Shown: positions 47,030 to 53,178 of the stretch, in pieces
How the letters are laid out: every line of letters begins with the position of its first letter
Numbering within the stretch: the first letter of the stretch is position 1
DNA from: Deltaproteobacteria bacterium
GTDB lineage: Bacteria > Desulfobacterota > Desulfobacteria > Desulfobacterales > G020354645
Direction: 5' to 3'
Assembly: GCA_020354645.1 (NCBI GenBank)
Contig: CP070652.1
Span: forward strand, 2,024,322 to 2,077,499
DNA length: 53,178 nt
The notes under the pieces: model-generated
Database searches by the model: none
What the model saw: the letters and a program-made list of their open reading frames with translations, nothing else
What the model was told of the DNA's origin: nothing
Made by a program: the position numbers and the translations under genes

Positions 47030-47827
47030 ATGACAGTCAGTGTGGAGAAGAGCGGGCAGGTGACAACCATCATCATCGATCGACCCCAAGCACGCAATGC
47101 GGTCAATCCAGCGACCGCCGACGCCCTGGTCGCTGCTTTCGAGGATTTTGACAAGGATCCCCAGGCCAGCATCGCCGTTTTTTACGGCAAGGGCGGTTGT
47201 TTTTGTGCCGGCTTTGACCTCAAGCATGCAAGTGCTGCGAAGAGTGACTTGGAACTGCAGGAGTTGGCAATGCCGACCGATGATTCCGCACCGCCGCGCG
47301 GCCCCATGGGACCGTCTCGTATGGAACTATCCAAACCTGTAATTGGCGCCATTGCGGGCCCGGCCTTAGGAGGCGGTATGGAATTGGCTCTGTGGTGTGA
47401 TGTGCGGGTCATGGAAGAAGACGCCTACTTCGGAGTTTTTAATCGCCGTTGGGGCGTACCCCTGATTGACGGAGGCACGGTGCGCCTGCCACGCTTGGTG
47501 GGCATGGGAAGGGCCCTGGAGATCATCATGACCGGGCGCAAGGTACCGGCCGAGGAATGCTATCGCATCGGTCTGTGCGAACGGGTGGTTCCAATAGGGA
47601 AAGCCCGCCAGGCCGCAGAAGAAATGGCCCGTGAGATCGCCCGCTTTCCCCAAGCGTGCATGCGCGCCGACCGTTGCTCGGTCTACTTGCAACAAGGGCT
47701 GCCGGTGCACGAGGCTTTAAGACAGGAGTGGTATAATGGTTTAGATGCCCTCAAAAAAGAAGGTATTGCCGGTGCCAGACGTTTTGCTGATGGGGTAGGT
47801 CGCCACGGTGATTTCTCCAAAATCTAA
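47030..47827 (+). CDS. Enoyl-CoA hydratase/isomerase (crotonase) family protein
   Basis: A 265-residue crotonase-fold enzyme. It has VDRPQARNAV-like TIIIDRPQARNAVNP at the start, the oxyanion-hole segment CAGFDLKHAS (about 63) and the second oxyanion/catalytic block GPALGGGMELALWCDVRVMEEDAYFG (about 107-132). The following RRWGVPLIDGGTVRLPRLVG carries Asp instead of a clear catalytic Glu. It acts on a CoA thioester; hydratase or isomerase cannot be told apart. GGAGG precedes the ATG by nine bases. Codon use is more GC-rich than its neighbours (for example GACCGCCGACGCC), which may hint at separate origin. It stands alone. Confidence 0.88.
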   Translation: MTVSVEKSGQVTTIIIDRPQARNAVNPATADALVAAFEDFDKDPQASIAVFYGKGGCFCAGFDLKHASAAKSDLELQELAMPTDDSAPPRGPMGPSRMELSKPVIGAIAGPALGGGMELALWCDVRVMEEDAYFGVFNRRWGVPLIDGGTVRLPRLVGMGRALEIIMTGRKVPAEECYRIGLCERVVPIGKARQAAEEMAREIARFPQACMRADRCSVYLQQGLPVHEALRQEWYNGLDALKKEGIAGARRFADGVGRHGDFSKI

Positions 47828-47865
47828 TACGCTAATTGAGCGATAACGCTCGATGTCCGTGGTAA

Positions 47866-48073
47866 GTGGTCCGTTGTCTGTGGTCAATAAAAGGTTTTAA
47901 ATCTGAACTTTATATTACGGCAGTGATAGCAATATAAATTTAACCTTTAAGATGAATGTTCTGCTTGTTTTGTGGGCAAATGGTCGGCTTTTTGGCTATG
48001 AAATTTACTTCATCGAAATAACCGAATCGACATCTATCCATCGATTGACAATGGACTACGGACAGCGGACCAC
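47866..48073. repeat. Inverted repeat pair in the gap before the UPGU gene
   Basis: 47866-47888 (GTGGTCCGTTGTCTGTGG...) is matched by the reverse complement of 48051-48073 in 19 of 23 bases. The arms are built from a GTCCGTGGT-like low-complexity sequence. No gene is seen between them (47828-48223). Confidence 0.5.
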
Positions 48074-48142
48074 TGACAAACACCCAATTGTTGTAGCGAC
48101 AAGCGTCGCTGGATTCTCTGCAACTTCCTGTAATTGGCATTG

Positions 48143-48177
48143 CTCAATCCTGAATCCTGAACCGTGAACCTTGAACC
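48143..48177 (+). repeat. Tandem heptamer repeat
   Basis: Five units of seven bases with the consensus CTGAACC (CTCAATC, CTGAATC, CTGAACC, GTGAACC, TTGAACC), ending 46 bases before the start of the UPGU selenoprotein. It could vary in copy number by slippage and alter the leader. Confidence 0.6.
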
Positions 48178-48223
48178 GCTTAATCCAGGAAGGGATTAAA
48201 GTGCACGAAAGGGAATTGCCCAT

Positions 48224-48778
48224 ATGGGTAACCAAGAATCATTCGAACTGATCTCACTTGCCGGTTCGCTGCAACCACTGAAAAATCACTTTAACAATGT
48301 CAAGTCCAAACCACGATTTATGGCCTTACTGTCACCGACGTGACCGGGTTGACGTGTGCGCGGTGCCCGGGCGGTACAGGAGTCGATTATCAATAAATTT
48401 CCCATTACAAAAATTGATGTCAGCCTCGTGTGGCTTGAAATGCTCCCGGGCGATTCCGAAGCGGCGGCCAAAAAAGAAGCCGGTAATTTCAAAGACCAAT
48501 GGCTCTGTCAGTATTACGATCCGGATAAGCGCTCAGGGAAGGCGATTGCAGAGAGTTTAGGCTATGTGGGCAAGGTTGCGTGGGATATCTATTTGTTTTA
48601 CGCTGCCGGCGCCGAGTGGATCGAAAATCCGCCCCCACCCAGCTCCTGGCTGCATCAATTAAGCGAAAACTGGATTGATCGCGAACGCTATCATACCGGT
48701 GACGATCTGGGCAGGGAGCTGTTTGGAACCATGAAAAAACTGCTACAACTGGATTCAACGCCCTATCCAAAGCCCTAA
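48224..48778 (+). CDS. Thioredoxin-like protein with two selenocysteines (UPGU motif)
   Basis: From ATG 48224 (AGGGA upstream) the frame passes two TGA codons, 48341-48343 and 48350-48352, and runs to 48778: 184 residues with U40-P-G-U43. Before: KSKPRFMALLSPT, a strand leading into a redox motif. After: RVRGARAVQESIIN, the helix, then IDVSLVWLEMLPGDSEAA and KVAWDIYLFYAAGAEWIE. This is the thioredoxin-fold order with U-x-x-U where CxxC belongs. No other Cys-based site is seen; C94 (QWLCQY) is off-site. A hairpin with a GGU loop follows. No signal peptide, so cytoplasmic. The family name is not known to me. Gene callers would give only the fragment 48356-48778. Confidence 0.82.
48341..48378 (+). 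promoter_or_regulatory. SECIS element of the UPGU gene
   Basis: A hairpin with outer stem TGTGC/GGTACA-type pairing, inner GC/GC and a loop starting GGU at 48362-48364. The GGU is 18 bases after the first UGA and nine after the second, so one hairpin must serve both, or an alternative fold is used for the second codon. Confidence 0.6.
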
Positions 48779-49241
48779 TGCTGTGTTGCAAAAGACTCGG
48801 CTGCCTTCGGCAAGCTAAATTCGGCCTGAGCTCATGCCGAAGTCCTTGTCGCGGGCTGACTCAAAATGCAAATGGATGCCAGGTTTTGCCAGTTGGCCCG
48901 TATATTCATTTGCCGGCTGATAATTATAATCTGTAAAAGCTGAAACTCGAACTTACATTTAATAATTCTCATTAATATCAAATCTGACAGCTATTCATAT
49001 ATCTAATAAGATATCACAGATTTTACCAATGCTGAGTTATTCTCAATCGCGATCGGCTGATATTTGGTTTTTTGTCATGATATCCAAAGTTTTGGTTCGG
49101 TAAAATTTCAGCCGATAATGCCCCATGGATTATTGGTCGGCCTTTATCAGTCGTTCTCCAATTTGAGTAATGAATTTGGCCGACGGGGTTTAAAAAGTAA
49201 GTCTTTATCATTAAATTAACAAAATACCTGAAAAGTACGCC
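48779..49241. other. Gene-free stretch with an imperfect palindrome
   Basis: 48785-48885 holds partly self-complementary sequence: CTTCGGCAAGCT against the reverse of AGCTCATGCCGAAG, flanked by TTGCA/TGCAA. It resembles a short mobile remnant like the two palindromic elements, but the match is weak. The remainder, AT-rich with CGGCTGATAT-like repeats, holds nothing I can name. Confidence 0.4.
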
Positions 49242-50039
49242 ATGCCGACATTAACGATTAACAATTGCAAAATATATTATGAAATTGATGGAGAAGGTGA
49301 CCCTTTGGTCCTGATAATGGGGCTACGTCGCAACATTGAATGGTGGTGCCATCAGCTCCCAATGCTATCCAAACATTTTAAGGTTATTGCGTTTGATAAT
49401 CGCGGTGCCGGACGTTCCGACAAGCCAGTAATGGAATACTCCATCCGTCTATTCGCCGATGATACTGCCGGTTTGATGGAAGAGTTGAATATTCAAAGCG
49501 CCAATATATTGGGGATTTCCATGGGCGGCTATATCGCCCAGGAGTTGGCTATTAATTATCCCGATAAAGTCCGTAGCCTGATTCTTGGCTGTACCAGTTG
49601 CGGTGGTAAACGCGCGGTGCTAATGAGCGAGGAAAGGATGCAAAAATTCACGACCACCGCCGGTTTGCAGCCCGAAGAGATTTTGCGCAAAAATATGGAT
49701 ATTTACTTTTCAGATTCCTACGTAAACCAGTATCCTGAAAAAATCGAGGAATTTGTTCAAATATCCATACGCCATTACCAACCTCTGGATGCCTTCGAGC
49801 GACAATTTGATGCGTGCTTAAGGCACGATGCTGGCGACCGGCTCAAACAAATCACAGCACCCACCCTGATTATGACCGGTAATGACGATCCTTTGGTACC
49901 GCCTGAGAATTCGAATATTTTACATGCGCTGATCCCGGGTTCAAAACTTTCAATTTTTTCAGGGGGACGACACTGCTTTTTTATGGAGACCGCCGAGCGG
50001 TTTAACCGTGAAGTAATCGACTTCTTTAAAGTTGGATAA
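49242..50039 (+). CDS. Alpha/beta hydrolase
   Basis: A 265-residue hydrolase of the alpha/beta fold. The oxyanion-loop motif is LIMGLRRNIEWW; FDNRGAGRSDKP follows, then the nucleophile elbow GISMGGYIAQEL with Ser at about 92. The acid is probably Asp in TGNDDPLVPP (about 212), and the His lies in SGGRHCFFMET (about 243). All three catalytic residues are present. Sequences of this type include 3-oxoadipate enol-lactonases and esterases; the substrate is not known. Short spacing and no clear ribosome site (GAAAAG). Single gene. Confidence 0.88.
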   Translation: MPTLTINNCKIYYEIDGEGDPLVLIMGLRRNIEWWCHQLPMLSKHFKVIAFDNRGAGRSDKPVMEYSIRLFADDTAGLMEELNIQSANILGISMGGYIAQELAINYPDKVRSLILGCTSCGGKRAVLMSEERMQKFTTTAGLQPEEILRKNMDIYFSDSYVNQYPEKIEEFVQISIRHYQPLDAFERQFDACLRHDAGDRLKQITAPTLIMTGNDDPLVPPENSNILHALIPGSKLSIFSGGRHCFFMETAERFNREVIDFFKVG

Positions 50040-50517
50040 TAATGGTATGATTCAGATCCAAAAAAGATAATTCTTATCTGGATTGCCGCCTTCCTAAATT
50101 AAAACTTTTTAAGTTTAGAATATATGTAACATATTGAGAGTATTTATATTGCTATGAAAGGACAATCGCAAACCATTGTATATATCTTCTGGTAATCTTA
50201 AATATTTTCAAGCCTCAAAATTGCAGATACCAACGTATCGGCAAAATCAGCATTGCCCAAAAAACTGTGATATCCAAAAGAGATATGCATAAGCCTGATT
50301 GTTGTGCTTAATGCTATATATTAAATTTTGAAACTGGTTTAAAAGTTGTGATATCAAACTGTCAGAAAATGTTTTAACCCACTTTCTGATTTTGTCATGT
50401 CAAGTATAGATCGGGATAATTGATCACTGTGTCGTTTTTGTGCCATTTTTTTTGATATTAGTTCTATTATTTTGTGGATTTGATTTGTAGGGTAGGGGGA
50501 TGAATTGGTTTCATACA

Positions 50518-50561
50518 GACGGCTTTTTAGACGGCTTTTGACGGCTCTAAGCGGCTTTTAA
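50518..50561 (+). repeat. Short direct repeats next to the tRNA fragment
   Basis: Four imperfect copies of GACGGCTTTT (GACGGCTTTT, GACGGCTTTT, GACGGCTCTA, GCGGCTTTT) in tandem with spacings of one to four bases, ending 44 bases before the tRNA-Glu fragment. The remainder of the gap 50040-50603 is AT-rich and has no gene I can support. The position suggests protein-binding arms or a remnant of a recombination site. Confidence 0.5.
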
Positions 50562-50604
50562 TGATGTAAGATACTGTGTAAAAATAAGGTGGAATGCGCT
50601 CTAT

Positions 50605-50654
50605 GTCGGCCTTTCACGCCGGCAACACCGGTTCAAATCCGGTTGGGGACGCCA
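50605..50654 (+). tRNA. 3' fragment of tRNA-Glu (anticodon TTC), truncated
   Basis: The anticodon arm (stem TCGGC/GCCGG, loop CTTTCAC with TTC at 50613-50615), the T arm (ACCGG/CCGGT, loop TTCAAAT) and the 3' acceptor strand TGGGGAC with encoded GCCA are all present and normal. The 5' acceptor strand (expected GTCCCCA) and a proper D arm are missing: the preceding bases read GTAAAAATAAGG. This cannot be a working tRNA. A 3' tRNA part ending in CCA is what integrating elements leave as an attachment-site copy; the intact gene would lie outside the window. Confidence 0.75.
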
Positions 50655-50803
50655 GTATTCATAATAAAATCAAAAAGTTATGTTATATGGTGACTTGCTG
50701 TTTTTTTATTTGGGAATCCATCTTGGCTGATATGATTACGTTTTTCAGCCAGGTAATTGATCTCATCAGGATGTTACACCAAACATTAATGTGAATTCAT
50801 TGT

Positions 50804-52372
50804 TTAAGACTTACTTTTTGTCCCATAATCAATTCCCAATTTCTTCATCCGGTTCCTGAGCGTGCTCGGGTTTATTCCAAGTAAAGCGGCAGCTCCATCC
50901 GGTCCATTAACCTTACCCTTTGTTTTTAACAATATTTGGCGGATATGCCGGGAATTTGCTTCATCAAGATTGTCTGTTTCTTTGCTTTCCCCTTGTGATT
51001 CCAAAGGTTTTTTTAGCTGGCCCAGGTTCATATGCTCGAATGACAGCGGGCCTGTAGGATTTAGTATCAATGCTCTCTCAATAATATTCTCTAACTCCCG
51101 CACATTGCCTGGCCAGTGGTATTCCATTAGAGGGACAATAGCGCCAGGAGACAGCTTAGGGATATCCGGTAATTTTAATTCTCTAGCCTTAAGGCTGATA
51201 AAATGTTGCACTAGAGCAGGAACATCCGCCATCCTATCGCGTAGGGGAGGAATCCAAATAGGAAACACATTGAGCCGAAACCATAAATCCTCCCGAAATT
51301 GATTAAGACGTAGCATTTCCTCTAGGTTACGATTTGTGGCAGCAATGATTCTTATATCCAATGGAATTGTTTTAACACCGCCAACCCTTTCAATTTCTTT
51401 GCTCTGCAATACGTTTAACAGCCGCACCTGGGCCTGGAGCGGAAGTTCACCAATTTCATCGAGAAAAATCGTTCCTTTATCTGCCCGTTCAAATCGACCG
51501 CGCTTTTGAGACAAGGCGCCGGTGAAAGCTCCTTTTTCGTGGCCAAAAAGTTCACTGTCGATCAGTGTGTCGGGAATGGCGCCGCAGTTCACGCTTACAA
51601 AAGGGCCGTTGCTTCGTGAGGAAGAGTAATGAATGGTATTGGCAATGACATCTTTGCCGACGCCTGTTTCGCCTAAAAGCAATACCGGGCTGTCGAGTGC
51701 GGCAACCTGCTGAACCTTGCACATTACATCCCTCAAACCGAAATTTGCGCCAACAATTTCGTCACCGGACAAACGACGTAACTCTCCGTGCAGATAGCGG
51801 TTATCATCTGCCAGCAGTTCTTTTAATCGTATGACATCTCGATATCTAAGCACATTTGACATGGCGATTACAAAGGGCTCTTTTAACAAAGAAATCAAAT
51901 CGGCGTGTTTTTGATTAAACTTTCTTTCACCTTCAGTTGCAAGCACCAATGAGCCTCCCCCCAGTACCTTACCCGTTGCTTTTAGAGGTATTACCATAAG
52001 CGATGTTACCTGCATTTTATGCAACTCAAAAATCTCGCGAATCGCAGAATTTTCTTTCGGATTGTCCTTGAAAAGCCAAATAAAGTTCGGCTTCTTCTGC
52101 TGGTAGTACTTATACTCATTAATTAAATCCATTATTTCTTGTAATGCTTTTGAGGAGAGAGGCGTGAGCAATTCATCCTTCGTAGCTTCTTTCGGTGTGG
52201 CCATGGCAACTATACGCATTGCGTTTAGACCCGCGTCTACAAACTGAAGGAAAATTCTATCGACTGGCATTTTCTTTCTTAGAAACTGCAACGTTGAAAA
52301 CATCCCTTCTTCAATTTCCAGATTACCGCATATTCTTAAAGGTGCCTCACGAAAAAACTCGTTTTCGTCCAT
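50804..52372 (-). CDS. Sigma-54-dependent transcriptional activator (GAF-AAA-Fis)
   Basis: A 522-residue activator. Residues about 20-185 form a GAF-like sensor domain ([25 protein letters not shown]). The central AAA domain (about 205-430) has Walker [10 protein letters not shown], the sigma-54 contact loop GAFTGA, Walker [13 protein letters not shown] and the R-fingers region ([14 protein letters not shown]). The C-terminal Fis-type HTH covers about 480-515 ([22 protein letters not shown]). No receiver domain, so it senses a ligand directly. It is divergent to the small operon at 52583, which carries a sigma-54 promoter, its probable target. Confidence 0.95.
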   Translation of the reverse strand: MDENEFFREAPLRICGNLEIEEGMFSTLQFLRKKMPVDRIFLQFVDAGLNAMRIVAMATPKEATKDELLTPLSSKALQEIMDLINEYKYYQQKKPNFIWLFKDNPKENSAIREIFELHKMQVTSLMVIPLKATGKVLGGGSLVLATEGERKFNQKHADLISLLKEPFVIAMSNVLRYRDVIRLKELLADDNRYLHGELRRLSGDEIVGANFGLRDVMCKVQQVAALDSPVLLLGETGVGKDVIANTIHYSSSRSNGPFVSVNCGAIPDTLIDSELFGHEKGAFTGALSQKRGRFERADKGTIFLDEIGELPLQAQVRLLNVLQSKEIERVGGVKTIPLDIRIIAATNRNLEEMLRLNQFREDLWFRLNVFPIWIPPLRDRMADVPALVQHFISLKARELKLPDIPKLSPGAIVPLMEYHWPGNVRELENIIERALILNPTGPLSFEHMNLGQLKKPLESQGESKETDNLDEANSRHIRQILLKTKGKVNGPDGAAALLGINPSTLRNRMKKLGIDYGTKSKS

Positions 52373-52517
52373 TCCTCAATCCTCCATTTCTGAATGATGT
52401 GGTTGCCACATAGGAAATATATAAACGAGCTTACCTGATTTGGCGATTTAGTTATCATATTTGGCAACCAAATAAAACAGGATTTTATAACATACTGATT
52501 TTTTTAAGCAATCAAGT

Positions 52518-52534
52518 TTGGCACAGTTATCGCA
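52518..52534 (+). promoter_or_regulatory. Sigma-54 promoter of the 52583 operon
   Basis: TTGGCAC-AGTTA-TCGCA: GG at 52520-52521 and GC at 52532-52533 with ten bases between, the strict -24/-12 spacing. It lies 49 bases before the start codon of the 97-residue protein and opposite a sigma-54 activator gene. Confidence 0.75.
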
Positions 52535-52582
52535 GCTGTAAAAAATAAAAACTCACAAAAAGGTAAAAGTTAGAGGATAAAA

Positions 52583-52876
52583 ATGAAATGGTTAGAGATC
52601 ATAGAAATTCGAACAGTAGATGGGAACTCTAAGTTATTGGAGTCTCAACGGCGAAAAGTCATTGAGAAGATGGACGACGAAATAAAAAAACAGGTGATAA
52701 AGGCATATGGCCGAGCAACGATTGATACCGATTTTTTTATTCACTTATTTCATGATTCGGAAAAAGTAGAAATCAGTGGGAGTCCTTTGGGTTTACGTCT
52801 TACTTCAGCTTTAAAAGACTTTGGCCTGGTTAATCGTAGTATATGGGTTGAGATGCATACGGACCCGGACTTTTAG
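52583..52876 (+). CDS. Small conserved-looking hypothetical protein (97 residues)
   Basis: Starts MKWLEIIEIRTVDGN with GAGGA before the ATG. The sequence has beta-strand/helix alternation (WLEIIEIRT, helix EIKKQVIKAYGRA, HLFHDSEKVEISGSP, GLRLTSALKDFG, IWVEMHT), as in ferredoxin-like or ACT-like small domains. No Cys and no metal motifs. It is first gene after the sigma-54 promoter and is followed after 78 bases by a DGC-type zinc protein, so it probably shares that function. I do not recognise the family. Confidence 0.7.
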   Translation: MKWLEIIEIRTVDGNSKLLESQRRKVIEKMDDEIKKQVIKAYGRATIDTDFFIHLFHDSEKVEISGSPLGLRLTSALKDFGLVNRSIWVEMHTDPDF

Positions 52877-52954
52877 AAGTCCATTCCTCAATGGACGATA
52901 GGGCCAAGTTCCAATCTTTTTTATTAACCCAAAATTATCAAGAGGAAATGTCCT

Positions 52955-53178
52955 ATGAAAACTGTAGATCAAAAAATGACAATAAAAGTCGATACAACCG
53001 AGGCCGGCTGTCCAATAGGAGAAATTACCGGCAAGAAAAATACCAGCGAATCGAAGATTCCGGTTCTATCATGCGAAGGGGCCTGCATTCGAGGAGAAAT
53101 CGCCCGGCTCGCAGCCAATACTGTTGCCAAAGAACAAGCCTATGGTCGAGGTTGTCATGGTGAATTGATTACTGTTCC
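52955..53178 (+). CDS. DGC-type zinc-binding protein (3' partial)
   Basis: The gene begins ATGAAAACTGTAGATC with AGAGGA upstream and runs off the window after 74 codons. The visible part has AGCPIGEIT, then SCEGACIRGEIARLAANTVA and AYGRGCHGEL, with Cys residues spaced as in putative zinc-binding proteins with the DGC domain (C-x-G-x-C; the later Asp-Gly-Cys is beyond the end). Second gene of the sigma-54-controlled operon. Function of the family is not established; metal sensing or storage is a family-level guess. Confidence 0.7.
   Translation, partial: MKTVDQKMTIKVDTTEAGCPIGEITGKKNTSESKIPVLSCEGACIRGEIARLAANTVAKEQAYGRGCHGELITV

Noticed and set aside
47866..48177. CRISPR-like array
   Set aside because: The repeats are short, irregular and inverted or contiguous, without regular spacers.
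50579..50654. Complete tRNA-Glu gene
   Set aside because: The 5' acceptor strand and D arm needed for pairing with TGGGGAC are absent, so only a 3' fragment is supported.

Overview
The window looks like a chromosomal segment of a strictly anaerobic, selenoprotein-using bacterium of the sulfate-reducer type (Desulfobacterota, Desulfobacterales-like). This is inferred from gene content: a Tat-exported selenocysteine formate dehydrogenase with its own FdhE, a selenocysteine-containing SelD, DsbD and CcsA cytochrome/thiol machinery, sigma-54 control, and large cyclase/ATPase signalling proteins. No rRNA, CRISPR array, integrase or intact transposase gene was seen.

Layout. 1-1.5 kb: two ABC permeases of the simple sugar/nucleoside importer type, the first cut by the window edge. 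1.5-8.3 kb (minus strand): a tetrapyrrole/cytochrome block (DHH phosphoesterase, MBL hydrolase, siroheme synthase N-domain enzyme, CcsA, HemA, FabD, then a secreted Cys-rich protein). 8.7-9.5 kb: a ClpB gene with both ATPase modules missing in frame but with promoter, RBS and terminator intact. 9.6-13.7 kb: an ECF sigma factor, its zinc-finger anti-sigma factor and a VIT/vWA surface protein. 14.8-18.9 kb: an envelope thiol-redox group (selenocysteine thioredoxin-like protein, peroxiredoxin, TlpA-like protein, convergent DsbD). 19-24 kb: fdhA-fdhB-fdhE. 24.5-29 kb: TrmL, a zinc ribbon protein, an amidohydrolase, a YkgJ protein and an SLC13 transporter. 29-33.4 kb: a 1438-residue GGDEF-AAA-HEAT protein. 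33.8-38.8 kb: a broken TPR gene, selD, a DUF4124 coiled-coil protein, a methyltransferase and an AarF/UbiB kinase. 38.8-42.9 kb: a repeat-rich patch with a zinc ribbon gene, then an M16C peptidase. 42.9-46.5 kb: a zinc ribbon/class III cyclase/AAA/TPR protein. 46.5-50 kb: a palindromic MITE-like element, an enoyl-CoA hydratase, a double-selenocysteine (UPGU) protein and an alpha/beta hydrolase. 50-53.2 kb: a 3' tRNA-Glu fragment, a sigma-54 activator, and a divergent operon with a sigma-54 promoter and a DGC-type zinc-binding protein.

The strongest theme is selenium. Four genes (14814-15392, 20891-23977, 34405-35466, 48224-48778) are interrupted by in-frame UGA at redox or catalytic positions. 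In each, a hairpin follows with its apical GGU/GGC loop 17-18 nt after the first UGA, as bacterial SECIS elements require. Ordinary gene calling splits or truncates all four. The two thioredoxin-like ones, with UPYC and UPGU active sites, are the most interesting content.

Other points of note are the ATPase-less ClpB, two independent palindromic elements, a dispersed intergenic repeat family, and the tRNA-Glu 3' scar that may mark an integration site. Everything here was read by eye from the sequence. No database search was run, so family names rest on recognised motifs.
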